Shown here piece by piece: positions 48,914-60,562 of a stretch of DNA of 64,000 nt (position 1 is its first letter; every line of letters begins with the position of its first letter). The position numbers and the translations under genes are program-made. This stretch comes from Paraspadella gotoi (Eukaryota > Chaetognatha), in NCBI GenBank assembly GCA_051294375.1, contig CM119263.1, positions 11,182,703 to 11,246,702 on the forward strand. Reading direction: 5' to 3'. Under the pieces are notes generated by a model. It searched no databases. It saw nothing but the letters and a program-made list of their open reading frames with translations, and had not been told where the DNA came from.

Positions 48914-51900
48914 GCTCTCTGCGTTCCTCACACCCGTTCTCCTTCGCCTCCACAACTTCCTTCGGGCAAGCGACTCGTAGCGTATCAGCATCTCCTTACT
49001 CCGCCCGCATCCTCATCACTGAACGGGGCCTTCAGAAATTGTCGCAGGCGTTGCTGACGTCGCTGACGCGGAAGCTGCAGCGGATGGAAGTGCCAAACTT
49101 TTACTACACTGAGGGAATCGTCTTGTTAGCGGATCATTCCTCGTGAGCGGAAGGGTGGGGCTGTTGAGATTGCGTGTCGGAGGATCAATCTCTCTCACTC
49201 TTTCTCGCTTGTTTAAATTTTCGCGCAGGGTCTTGAGCCAATCCCTGCACTACCTCTTGAAGCGCTGCGTGTTGAGCGGGCTGCGTCGACGCCGCGGCTC
49301 CGGCTGCCTCGTCAACATCGTTGCCGAATTCCGACTACGGGATTCCCATGTGGGAGTCGGCGACGGTTTTATCCATTGGCGTCTGAAAGGCGACTTTAGG
49401 GGAAGCGCCGACTACACTTACAGGCAAGTGGGTGGAAGAAAAATAAAATATAAAGCGAGAAAAAAATCTATAAATTAATCAATCAATAATGTCCAAAAAT
49501 TATCCGATGAAACATTCATTAAATTAACTGGAATCCACCTGGATCCAACTGGAAATACCTGCAACCGCCTTTTCAGCATGTCAGGCGTTTCCGATTACGG
49601 GACAGCCGAGGTCATCATCGAAGGCCTCGAGTTGACCTTTGGCGTGGTTGTGGATTCACAAATGGGCGACAACAAGCTCAAGCTTCGAGTCGTGGAGCCC
49701 ACCGATGGGACGACGCCTGTGACTGGACCGAAGCCGAAAGTCGAATTCAAAAATCTCAAAATAGATTTTACCTCCCATGGAAAAATCTGCGCGAAGATTA
49801 AATCACTTAGGGCCAGGCGTAGGTTGTACTAATTGGAAGATGTTAGTGGTGTGTGTGGTAAATACGATAGTTTGATGGTGGTTTTAACTTTTTTTGTTAT
49901 CATGGGCTACACGTTTCAAATTAAATTTGTCAAGCCTAAGTAAAAAAACCAAAAAATCAAACCGATTAACAGACATCGGTATTACCGATCAAAATTTAAA
50001 TTTAAATACCAGCTGGAAGAAGCACCTCCGCCGTTGGCTGACGGAAGAGTGCGGGCTTGACTTCGCTTACCTCTTCAACTCTAGTAAAGTCTCCTTCGAT
50101 ACGGTCTTCTTCAAGGAGTGGACGGAAGGATCGAAACGCCTGGGGCTCGAGTCGCAGATCGAGAGCATCCGGTTCCGGCGCAGATCTTGGATCATCGTCG
50201 CCCTCGGCGTTAAACTGCGAATCGTCGCGTCGTCTTCGAGGGAATCCATGCCGGAGCACACCGAGCACAGCCATCACGATACGATCAGAGATTCCTACAA
50301 GGCGAACATCGACGAAACGCTGCGGCGTCTCCCTTCCCAATTTTCCTCGAATCCCGATGTCGTCTTCTTCTTTCCGGAAGGGCTCGTCGACGAAGTCTTT
50401 TCCTCTGTGGTCTCCACGGAGTTGGATGCGCTTGTCTCACGGTCGCTTCAGGTTCATTCCCGGCGCGGGGCGATCCGACTTTTTAAGTTTTTTTTAGTCA
50501 TTTATAATGAGGTAGTTTTTTATAACTCGAAAAATTAAGTCATCGCTATAAAGACTATTTAAATTTTACACACTATAGTCACGCGTGGCGTCACTCTCGT
50601 TGCCTGGATGCGACCAAATCGGCGTCACCACTTTCTTCCATTCGATGCCGGAACTGAGGCTGACGCAGACGCGAGGCGTGGTCGTTAGCGCCGTCATCAT
50701 TGTCGAGGTTTTTTAGTGAAAAAATTAAAACCGAATTCTGTTATTCTAATGAAATATTTTGTTGAACTATATTTATTTAAAATTCTCCATCTTCTCCTAA
50801 GGTCAACGCCACCGCCATGGAGATCGGCCCTGGACTCGGGGGCAAAGTCTACTTCCGAATCAGATACTCGTTTCAGATGGGAGGGCGAATCGAAACTGTA
50901 CCAGGTCCACGCGAGGGCGACGATGGCCAATTGGTCTGGCATCTCGAAAACTACACTGGAAGAGCAATTATTCTGGTAGGTTTAACGTGGCTAACGTGCC
51001 AGCCAATGTTGATTCGAGTACTCTCACTTTACAAATGAATAGAGTAAATCAGTACAAGTATAAAAAATCTTCTTCTTACAGTTTTATATGTCTTTATTTT
51101 TAAAATCAAACGATTATATCACATTTTATTAGCACTCAAAGCAAATGTTAAAAATATTTTTTAACAATTTTAAAATATTCAAATCTTTTCAACAACCAGA
51201 AATATTTTTTTCATTTACTTGGTTAAATAATAATTTGTCGCCACGGTATAACCATGGCCATAAGCCTTTCCTTACAGATTTTCATCATAGCCCTTCCGGA
51301 TTTGAGAGTATCGAATTGGTTCACATTGATAGAATAATAAATATGCAGATGGTTTGATACAGCTAATACTGTATGTTGAATTAACTATTAGTTTCATCAT
51401 ATTCTACTACATTTTAAGATTTCAAAATATTTATTTCAATATTACATTCAAATTATAATTATTAATTGTGGTTAAGAAGTTTAATGTTGCACTACAGACT
51501 TGAAAGTCGAAATTCTCTGTTCACTTCAGGAATCCCAGGTGCCTGGGTTGCGAGCGACCTCTCGCCTCATGCAGGAGACTCGATCTCGCGTCGCCCAGAC
51601 GGTGCAGCAAATGGGCCTGGAGGCCTGGGCGCAGTTCAACGAGGAATACAAAGGTTGCATTGCCTTGGTGTCATTGCCATGCGACCTTGCGGCCAGTGCG
51701 ATCGAGGTAAGTCGTTTTGAAAGCCATCGCGAAATATGAAAGGAAGAAAAAAAAATATTAAAAACCAAAACAACATAAGATGAAGCTTGGTCTCGCGGAG
51801 GGATACGTCGCCGTGCTCGCCAACATCTGTTTGAAGTCGAAATCCGAGGCGAGGGCGGCGACGAAGAAATGGAAATGGAGAAGAACGGACTCAAAAAGAT

Positions 51901-51920
51901 TTCAACAGATGTCAATTTAA
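48914..51920 (+). CDS. BPI/LBP family lipid-binding protein, eight exons, N-terminus missing
   Basis: Exons: 48914-49142, 49229-49423, 49577-49818, 49973(or 50013)-50451, 50579-50707, 50802-50975, 51530-51706, 51780-51920 (stop TAA). Phases agree throughout. The first exon has ARILITERGLQKLSQALLTS and VPNFYY, matching the family's I-T-xx-GL start and PDF motif. The next exons give LRDSHVGVGDGFIHWRLKGD, GTAEVIIEGLELTFGVVVD and KNLKIDF, the beta-barrel strands. DFAYLFNSSKVSFDTVFFK fits the linker region. PDVVFFFPEGLVDEVFSSVV fits the start of the C-terminal barrel. The end (LVSLPCDLAASAIEMKLGL then VAVLANI) fits the last strand. The family binds LPS or other lipids in a two-barrel boomerang and is usually secreted. 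The exon 2 donor is GC (CAG/GCAAGT). About 587 residues are seen against roughly 480 typical; an extra basic, His-rich stretch lies in exon 4. The signal-peptide exon was not found. Possible AATAAA at 52030. Confidence 0.8.
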
Positions 51921-53195
51921 AAAAAGAATATTACGTGAATAGCGTATTATAAAAAAAAATTTAAATATTTTTTTATTGCTAGTGCAAGATATATCACACG
52001 AAAAGTGATTGCCTGGTTTCTAATTATTGAATAAACTAGATTATAATAATGCCCTCATTTAATGTAACAGCGGTTATGGTAAAAAAATAAATTTATTGAT
52101 TGCCTAATCTGGTAGCCCTGCTTTACTTTTGTCAACGAATTAGAGGCTTAGTGCCTTGCCGTGCTTCTTTCGGCATGGAACTTAAAACAAAAGGGAAATG
52201 GACCAATGAGTCAATTGCACTGTTGCCCTTTAGCATGAAACGTCACGATGCAACAGAAACTACGAAGGCGGAACCTTTAGCCGCGTACGCTGCTTATCGC
52301 GAGACTGAAGTGAAGGATAATTAAAAAGCTATTCTGAGGACGGCCATTAACGAGGCCAAAGGTATTTCACCTCCACTTAATTATCGGCGGCTTTTAAAAG
52401 CAGCTGAACTCAATCAAAGCGCTTCTCTGCTTTTCCTTCTTCGTTTCTACAACTTGTTTCATTCTGTGTCTCTCAACGTTTTATAATTATATTGAAAAAT
52501 ACCCAATTAGCTTGAGCTCGTTCTCTTGACTCCTGAAAAAGATTCCTAATAACGTATGAATTATAAACCTTGATTAGTTTAAACGAGAAATATGTTGAAT
52601 TAATTTTAAAGTATAAAACATTCATAACTCAAAATACAACTTGTTTCAAAATATTTTAACAAAGTTACATATTTTTAAAATTTTCTGTATAAACCGTGCG
52701 TGAAATTTTACGAAATACTCCCCTATCATTATTTATAGCTGCTTGACTGAGATTTAATTAATTGAAGAAAATAGATTGAGTTGACCGTTGCAGACGATAA
52801 CACCGATAGTCACTTCGTTCAACTTTTTTTCCCTTCGTAAATTTTAAACAAAGCGATTTTTCTCGAACTAGTTGTACTTTCAAAATTAAATACGTACTTC
52901 ACGAACTAATTATTCATAATTGAAGGTCTGAAAAAAAAACCTGTTTAAAACTGTCGTTTTGTTATCGTCTACACGATCTCTATTCCAACCAGCAAGTTTA
53001 CAAAATCACCTTTTCAATTTTTTACGTTGAAGTTGTGGCAATTAAATCTGACCGAAATGAGAATGGCTCGCCAAGTGTTCCCAGTTTAACCGGTCATTTG
53101 AGTGCGGTCGTATCAAAATAGTAATGATATTACTTCGCTTCAACCTTTGATTTATCATTCTCGGTAGACGGGATTGAAATCTACAAAGCTTCGAA
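51921..53195. other. Intergenic region between BPI/LBP and DDAH
   Basis: AT-rich except 52100-52440, a more balanced patch with a 74-aa open frame of no recognisable family, perhaps a repeat. The DDAH promoter must lie in the last few hundred bases; no clear core element is visible. Confidence 0.45.
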
Positions 53196-54749
53196 ATGCC
53201 TATCTCCGCCACACTCTCCAACTTCCGCTATACCCACGCCATTGTGTCTTCCATTCCCGAGTCTCTCGCCGCCCAAGCGCTGCGCAGCGACGCCGATGTC
53301 GTGGTAGACATGAATGCTGCGCGACTCGAGCACCGGCGCTACGTAACGGCATTGGAATCGTTAGGACTCGTTGTCCTGAAGTTGCCGTCCGACGAGAAGC
53401 TTCCCGATTGCGTCTTCGTCGAAGACCCCGTCGTCGTCGCCGGTGGAAAGGCGTTCCTCACGAGGCCAGGTATAGTAGGGAGATCTGTGGCCACTGTTTG
53501 GTGGTCGCAAGGGAAGCCGGCTACTGACTCTCTTTCTCTCCCTCTCTCCTAGCCGCTGTTCCGTTTCTCGGGTTTCAATCTCAATATTCTATCTCGACAT
53601 GTACACATCTCCTTGTATCTTGTACCCCTACATATCGTTTAAATAAATTTCGACCTTTTTGCACATGAAATATATGCCTATGCTAAATGTATTGATATGA
53701 TGTCATACCTCTTAATTCAAAATTTTCTGTAGGCGCGAAAGAACGTCTTGAAGAAGCGCGGAAAATGAAATCATTTTTGGAAAAATCGTCAATGAGACTA
53801 AAGGTCTGAGCGTATAAACCTTATCTATTTATCAAGTTTTACTTTACAAACGAAGAAAATCCAATTTATACACTTTGACATTTTCATAAAAAAATCTTGA
53901 CTTGCCCAAGACTTCACTGTTCATTATCTAAAATTCGAATTTTGATATTAACTTTAACGCGCTTTATATTTATTTTAATTTCATTAATAAAAAAAGGGTG
54001 TCTCAATCTAACCAGATCATCGATACCTGCCAAGAGCACGCGACTATCGACGGAGGCGACGTTCTCTTCACGGGCGCCGAATTTTTCGTCGGCGTCTCCG
54101 ACAGAACAAACCGCGAAGGTATCGCCGCGTTGGCCGCCGCCTTTCCGGAGTTTCCAGTTCACGGCATTACCGTCGACGCAGGGCTGCATCTCAAGAGCTT
54201 CTGCTCCATGGCGGCGCCCGGCGTTGTTTTAATCGGATCTTCAGAGGTGAATGAAGTTTCGAGGTTTAGTCGGTCAATTTGTAATTTTTTTTAAATATTT
54301 ATAAGCACCACTACATAATATGTAGTAAATATACATGAATCGGCATAATTTTACTTTCGCCGACTGGGATTAGGGCGGTATAGGTTTAGGGTTTGGGGTA
54401 ATTATGGTTATTATTATTTTACACTGTTATTCAAAAAAATGTAAAATGTTTAGGTTATTTGATTTCCTTCGTTATAAAACAGGCAGCCTCTTCGGCGAAG
54501 CGTCAAATGCTCGCGGCGTCGACGTCGCTCGACTTCGTCGTCGTGCCTCACGACGCGGCAGCTAACTGCGTCGTCGTCGGCGATGTCATTCTCCATCGAT
54601 CACGAGACGAGTTTCCCGAATCGGTGGACGTCATTGAAGAGCGATTCCGCGACCAGAAGCGTATTTCTTTGACAAACACCGAATTGGCAAAAGTTGACGG
54701 CGCCCTAACCTGTTGCAGCGTATTGATCGACGCCTCGGAAGGGCATTGA
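53196..54749 (+). CDS. DDAH: Dimethylarginine dimethylaminohydrolase (DDAH), four exons, complete
   Basis: Exons 53196-53469, 53733-53803, 54016-54246, 54483-54749 give 280 aa, close to the 285 of vertebrate DDAH1, with all phases matching. DDAH is a cytosolic enzyme that hydrolyses asymmetric dimethyl- and monomethyl-arginine to citrulline and methylamines, relieving inhibition of nitric oxide synthase. Family landmarks: YTHAIVSSIPESL at the start, PDCVFVEDPVVVAG, LTRPGA, ATIDGGDVLFTG, FFVGVSDRTNREG, and GLHLKSFCSM with the catalytic His. AANCVVVGDVILHR and FPESVDVIEERF follow, then VDGALTCCSVLI with the catalytic Cys. Nothing is missing. Intron 3 carries one end of the telomere-like TIR element (54345). 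An AATAAA lies at 54881-54886, 132 nt after the stop. It is transcribed toward the hyaluronidase gene. Confidence 0.97.
54345..54430 (+). mobile_element. Partial copy of the telomere-like TIR element in DDAH intron 3
   Basis: AATTTTACTTTCGCCGACTG then GGATTAGGG matches the right terminus (minus strand) of the 6886-7094 element almost base for base. It is followed by GTATAGGTTTAGGGTTTGGG, a telomere-like interior. The opposite terminus is not recognisable, so this copy is truncated or decayed. Confidence 0.65.
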
Positions 54750-54880
54750 TCGAAGACTTTAAATTTTAATCTTATGACAGATTTTTTTCGTTTTAACCAT
54801 TTTTGATTTCCCAATTTCATTCGATTGGATAATTTTTCATTTTTAAACTTTAAACTCTGTATTCTACTCCTCTATATTTT

Positions 54881-54886
54881 AATAAA
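54881..54886 (+). terminator. DDAH poly(A) signal
   Basis: Canonical AATAAA, 132 nt downstream of the stop codon. Confidence 0.7.
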
Positions 54887-54889
54887 TAC

Positions 54890-56601
54890 GTATTCAAAGT
54901 GAGAATGCGATAGAAACAAAGTCAGATACATATAGGGCAGCGGCTTCGGGTAAAATGTCATTATATGTAGATACCTCACTCGAGAGCCAATATTAGTTTA
55001 TTTTTTATACATTTTTATGCCGGTCCCTGGAGGATGATATCAATATTCACTTGCAAAAAACCGTTTTTAAATTCCTACAATGGTTTCCGAGATATAGTCA
55101 TAAACGTCAGCCTTGAAAGGCAAAATTTGTCAGAATAAAATTTTCGAGTTTTTTCTTAGATTTCTGACGCGCTAGTACAAACTATTTAAAAAAAGAGAAA
55201 ACGTTTTGCTGATTTCTTCCAGCATAATCCATAAATGTGTAAGACGATGGGTACACCTGAAAGTGATATGTCTCTAGAGGACGGAAAATTTTTCTTTAGG
55301 TTTTATTTTAAAATTTAGGTATTGTACCAATAGGATAAATTGAGATACTCCCACTTTGCCAAAATTTTTATTTAACAAAGATTTGTACTGCGTAGTTCAA
55401 ATCCTTAGTTCTCTAACGGTAAAAAAGTTATTTTCTTGAATAACTTTGGAAAGAAAAGAGGTAAGAATGTGGGTGAGGTATTAAATTAAAGCCCTAATCA
55501 TGGGACACCTCTCTAAAATAGTTTTATTAAATTTTATCCATAAATCTTTACTCAGCTTTTATTTAAATCGGAGTTAAAAGTATAACAGTTTTTTGCATTA
55601 AAAATTTCAATGAAGGCATGGGAAATTTTTTTCTTCTTTCGTAATATGAAAAAGGAAAGACTAAATTACATTTTGATTACCATTAAATTTGCTCTACTCT
55701 ATAAATTTGCTTGTATTTTTTAGTTAAAGTAAAAAACAAGCAAAATTTATGAAGTAACTGGTTAAAATGTTTTTTTAAATATGAAAAATGATAAATACAA
55801 AAATATTTTCAGATTGATATAAACAGTCTGGACGTCTACCTTCTTGTCTGTGAAAAAAAAATTGTCATTTTTCATTATCTTCAACTGCAAACAAAAAGCT
55901 TGACACCATGCTTGTTTATCATAATAAAATTTTAAAAAATTACATAGCTGGCAACATATTTGACTAAGCAAGACATCATTGTGTTTATCTGTATTGATAA
56001 TTTTCTTTTAAATATAACAACCTTTATACAAGGAATTTAATTCTATTACTTATCATCCGTTTTAATTAAGAAAAAAAATTTCGCGGAATAGCCCATTGGA
56101 AAGGGTTCATTGACTGACTTAATGATCGAATTTTTTAGGTTTCTTTACTGCCCCCATTTCACAAATCATAAAAGGTCATGATTATCATGTCAGTATGTCC
56201 AGATTATCTGTACCCTTTCTGCAACCTGCATTCTGAATTTTCTTTTTTTCCCTTTCAAATGTATTAAATAAAAAAATTATTTGAGAGAACGATTGGCGTG
56301 GAGGATGCCATTGGTAAGCCTTAGTTACCCCACTTCCCGATCGAATATTTAAACGAGGTTTTTTTTCCATCTATTCGAGACATAACACTAACTATTGGTA
56401 CTATTAATTTTTTATTTTTTCATGAAATTTTGTGTAATCAGAGAAACGTTTAGCGTGTCAAAAAAATATGGAAAAAAAAGAGAAAAACGTTCTGACAAAT
56501 TTAAAAATTTATGGAGGAATCTATTATATGGTATAAAAAACGTGAGATTCATTCAAAATTGCTTGTCATAATGACTCGGGGGAAAATTGGATTGACGATT
56601 T
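54890..56601. other. Convergent intergenic region, DDAH / hyaluronidase
   Basis: Uniformly AT-rich with stops in all frames and no GC-rich island. The minus-strand poly(A) signal of the hyaluronidase gene may be TTTATT near 56412. Confidence 0.5.
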
Positions 56602-59600
56602 TCACGTGACAGTTTCGCTACTGGTCGTCCGCCTCTCCTGCTGCTGCTGGTCGAGCTGTGGCTGCTGTTTTTGAGAGGTCGGGGAAGTTCTATCGAAATC
56701 TTGAAGTTGCAACCGCTCTTCATCGGAGAAGCTGGAAGGATCAGAACTGGTAAAACTCTTGTCGCTCCTCTGGCGACGACGACGAAAGACCCTAAGAAAA
56801 AAAATCAAGACAAATATATTCTACAGCGGTATATAACCGATTTTTCCCGCTAATTTTTGATTAACTAACTTTTTTATGCTTTTGATTATGACGTAAATTC
56901 CGACGACGATGATAATGGCGACAAAGACAGTGGCCGAATGCCACAACAGCTGCTGCAATGGCGGCGACGACTCTTTATCGCTCTTGCTGTCGTCACTCAC
57001 GACGCCGTCCGTAACCTTGTCCTCCCGAGGTTCGTCCTCGTAGTCGCAGTAGCGGCCACGCCTCCCTCCAAAGCACTCGCAGACAACGGTGGTGTTGACG
57101 ATGACGCAACTTCCTCTGAAGTTGCATATGGCGTCGACGCAAGGACGCACGCGAGTCTGGCAACGCTCGCCAGCGTGAAAAGCGTCGCAGGCGCAAGAGT
57201 AGCCAGAACCGCCAAATCGACGCTGACAGACGCCCCCATTAAGGCACGGCGTGGAATGGCAGGGATCGGTGAGTGTACAGCGCCGGCCGAAGTAGGGCGC
57301 CGGACAGACGCATCCAAAGTCGTCGGGTTCGCCGTCATCGCCTTCGCCATCGGCGGCAAAAACAGTGACGCCGGCAACGACGGTGACGCAGACGCCACCG
57401 TTGACGCAAGGCGAGGAAACGCAGGGATCGAGGCGAGATTCGCAGGTTTGGCCGGTCAGGTCGGACGGGCAGAGACAGATAAACGCGCTCGGGTATGGAG
57501 GCGAGATCCTGGGTGAAGCAATATATGCAGAGATAAACAGTTATGTTGAAGGCAGACAAATGAAGCCCCACTTACTCTGTCCCATTAGCCAACCCCATCG
57601 CCGAGACGCAAGTTCCTCTCGGTCCACACGGCGCTGACACGCAAGGGTCAACAACATCCTCGCACATCGCCCCCGCGAAACCAGGCGCGCATGCGCATTC
57701 GAACCGAAACAGCGCGTCGACGCAGACGCCTCCGTTGGCACAGGGGCGGGCGCGGCACTCGTCTCGGTAGGCGTGTCGAAGGTAAGGACCCAGGGTGTCC
57801 ACGAGATAGTCGGTGAGGTTGGCGCAGAAGCCGCGGTTGCGGAATGGTAAGGAGGAGCCCCAGAGGACGATCCCATCGGGGCCGGCGGGAGTGAAAGAGC
57901 TACCTGGGTAGGAAAAAATTAATTTGTTAGGCACTACTGAGCTTAAATAAAAGCTTAGGAGTCAGGAAGGTTGATTGGCTTTTTAGGTTTTGGGTCAACT
58001 TGGATGTTTAAAACATTTTAAACTGTGGAAAAAATCAGATTTATGAGACGCGCCATGAATGTGGAAGTGTATTATTGGTCATTTCAGTGTCATAATTCAT
58101 TCATAAAATAAATAAATAATAATAAATAAAATAATAATAATAATAAATAAACTTTAAAATACGCACCAAAAGCAAGGTGCAGTTCCTCGACACTCATAAA
58201 CTCCGTCTTTCCCCCACTTCCAAAAATGTTGGTGAACTTCCAAACGGGAAGATCCGGTTTTCCCGCCGCCTTCGCCAGACGCCGCGCTTCGGCGATCTGT
58301 GCGTGGAAGCGCTTGGCCGGGTCGTCGTGGTCGTAGAAAAGGTAAGTGGAAGGAAAGAGTACGTCGCTGAGGTGGACCACCCAAAGAAGGTCGTCGTTGA
58401 GGGCCTGCGGAGTGTCATATGAAAATTATTACCGAAAAAAAATTATAAAAAAGAAAGGGTTCATTGTTCAGTAATTTAATAATAAAGAATGTTTAAAAAA
58501 AAAATAAAAGGACTTACATTTAAAGATATCAAAATTCAATTCTTAATATAAAACGTGGTTCTAAAAGCTAATCCCACAAAAAAATTAACAGGATTTTACC
58601 TGCTGTTTGAGCGAACACGAGGTAAGGCTTGGGTGATGATCATTGTAGCACTCAGGAAATTTGTATAGGCCCCACTTTGCCCGTGGTCGAAGCTTTTTTG
58701 CCATAAGAAATGTTTGGGTTATGAAATTTCTAGCCGCTGCGTTGTAGAGGCGCTTCGCGTGGAATTCAATCTGCCCGATAGAACAAAAGATCAGTTGGTG
58801 GGTGATGATGAAGTTAATTTCATAAACAATAAACGAATAACTTTATATTTACAAAAGATATAAATTAAATTTAATTAAAGTTCATACTGGTTTACAAAAA
58901 TTATTTTTAAATTCTCACGTCAGTACTTCTGGTGAGATTCTTTATGGTTTTTATGGCGTATTTTCTTGACAATTCTTTGTAACGATCAAAGTTCGAGAAC
59001 AGCCTCGCCCAATGTAGTCGCCAGGCTTCGAAGTCCATTGCGACTAAACCGTTGTATCTGAAACCCCCAATTTAAAAAAAGTATAATTATTTTTAAATAT
59101 TTTTATGAGTATAATTTTGAGTTTTTTGACTAATTCGAACTCCTTTAAAAATCTACACCAAAACTGCACAAGATGCACAAAAATTTTACTCGGGATCCGG
59201 CATGTGGCGCTCGATGTCTTTCCTCATTTTCTTCAAATGCCGCGTCATATTCGCCGCCTGAAGAAAGTCGTGTCTATTAAACAACTCAAAGTTAAATGTT
59301 TAATTTTTTTATTCGAGAATCTTTTTGGGCTTAATTGGACGATGGCACACGAACTCTCAATAAAACTTAATAACTGAGAAAAAGTCTTTTTTTTGATAGT
59401 TTTGTTTTTATTTCATTTATGTACTTTTTCGTTTCATCTCATACGTTTGATCACTTCTCTCACTTATCCGTTCATTCACGAATCGATTACCTGAGGAATG
59501 CCGCCGTAGTATTGCTTGAGGGTTTTTTTGTCAATGTAAGGTTCTAAACCCAAACGATAGAAGGTGATGATTTTGGTGCCGAGGAAATCTTCATCCTAGT

Positions 59601-60098
59601 ATATATACGGATGAATAAATAAGTTTTCAACTTATTATCTTTATTATTTTCAATGTCTGCGTATATACGTATACTATATATATGTATGACAGAAATTCTA
59701 GTTGTTAACAGTTGTTGTCGTCGTTTGCTGTCGTTTTCGCACCCGGTTGGCGATGATCTTCATGTCTGCAAAGGTAAGACCCTCGGGTAGATGACGGTGA
59801 ACGCAGTTTTTTGACGGCGTATTCCAGATGATAGCGGGTTTTAATTTCTCTTCGCAAAACGCCCCTGACCAATTACGAAAACGCACTAATTAAGCGTTAA
59901 CAACTAAGGTTGTTGATTTTAACATCTACTTAGAATAAAAACAAAAGACAATAGACGACAACGTGACCCACCGACGAAACCGGGCGCGCATCTGCAGATG
60001 ACGAACCTTCTCTTAGCCTCGCAGATGGCATCGTTGCGACAAGGATTGGGACGGCATCCGTCCTGTCTCAGAGACGATGCAACACCTACCGACGTCCA
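56602..60098 (-). CDS. Membrane-anchored hyaluronidase (GH56) with one N-terminal and five C-terminal EGF domains
   Basis: Exons in transcript order: 60098-59972, 59864-59743, 59595-59491, 59257-59190, 59057-58919, 58770-58600, 58404-58167, 57903-57576, 57508-56870, 56791-56602 (stop). All phases match; 708 aa are seen. Order of parts: an EGF domain (CRPNPCRNDAICEAKRR to GAFCE), then the GH56 barrel. The barrel has PAIIWNTPSKNC, IITFYRLGLEPYID, YYGGIPQ, LVAMDFEAW with the catalytic Asp-x-Glu, LRPRAKWGLYKFPECYN, LLWVVHLSDVLFPSTYLF and GPDGIVLWG. Five more EGF domains follow (CRARPCANGGVC, DPCVSAPCGPRGTC, DPCVSSPCVNGGVC, DPCHSTPCLNGGVC, PCVDAICNFRGSC). A transmembrane helix (TVFVAIIIVVGIYVII), a basic stop and a Ser/Gln-rich tail of about 65 residues complete it. 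It should cleave hyaluronan or chondroitin at the cell surface. Known vertebrate hyaluronidases carry at most one EGF-like module. The signal peptide was not found; 60562-60482 is a phase-compatible candidate first exon. Confidence 0.92.
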
Positions 60099-60221
60099 CT
60101 GACAACAATACAATAAAAAACTCTTAAATTCACAATTCCTCGAGAAGTCTATTCACAATGATCGTGACCAATGAATAATGATCAGATATTTCGCGTTTGT
60201 CAACCCACGCATTGAGGCTAC

Positions 60222-60466
60222 TGTGGCAGCTGCCTCCCTGCTGTCCGTCCTCAGCCTCGTCTCAATGGCTGAGCAGGCTAAATCATCTCGTTTCAACCGT
60301 GCGTACCGGGTTCAATCCCTGGATATCCCGGTTCTGGCTTAGATGTGACGGAGCCGGTCTAAACATGCCAGTGACAGGAAGCGGTCACTGAGGGACCGCA
60401 TCTCCTACGCCAGTTGGTGAGATACCCCGCGACCCTGGTATTACAGGCATTCCTCTCTTGGCCATA
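60222..60466 (+). repeat. tRNA-derived SINE, copy in the hyaluronidase 5' region
   Basis: Same layout as the 17221 copy: intact A box TGGCTGAGCAGG and B box GGGTTCAATCCC, then CATGCCAGTGACAGGAAGCG and an end at TTGGCCATA. It lacks the AAGACTTAA block near the start. It sits just upstream of the first firm hyaluronidase exon, probably in its first intron. Confidence 0.88.
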
Positions 60467-60481
60467 CTACTCAGTACTCAC

Positions 60482-60562
60482 ATTTCCGAGACGATCGTGA
60501 ATCCCGATCCCCCAAGACGAAGATGACGATGGTAAATGAAGGGATGATTCCATCCTCGACAT
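60482..60562 (-). CDS. Candidate upstream exon of the hyaluronidase gene
   Basis: An 81-nt frame from ATG at 60562 (MSRMESSLHL) to GGAAAT/GTGAGTACT, a strong donor. It joins in phase 0 to the EGF exon at 60098, creating an NWT sequon. It encodes no signal peptide, which an EGF/GH56 ectoprotein needs, so it may be an internal exon with a different acceptor or not real. Confidence 0.3.

Noticed and set aside
50002-50340. Minus-strand frame with a good-looking donor (GAAGAG/GTAAGC) opposite BPI/LBP exon 4
   Set aside because: The plus strand fits the BPI/LBP alignment and joins in phase to both neighbours; no partner exon for a minus-strand gene was seen.
52100-52324. 74-residue plus-strand open frame between BPI/LBP and DDAH
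   Set aside because: No recognisable domain, no splice partners, and the region looks like a repeat or random open frame.
56938-57637. Plus-strand open frames over the hyaluronidase EGF exons
   Set aside because: Opposite-strand shadows. The minus strand carries clear EGF cysteine spacing and phase-compatible splice sites.
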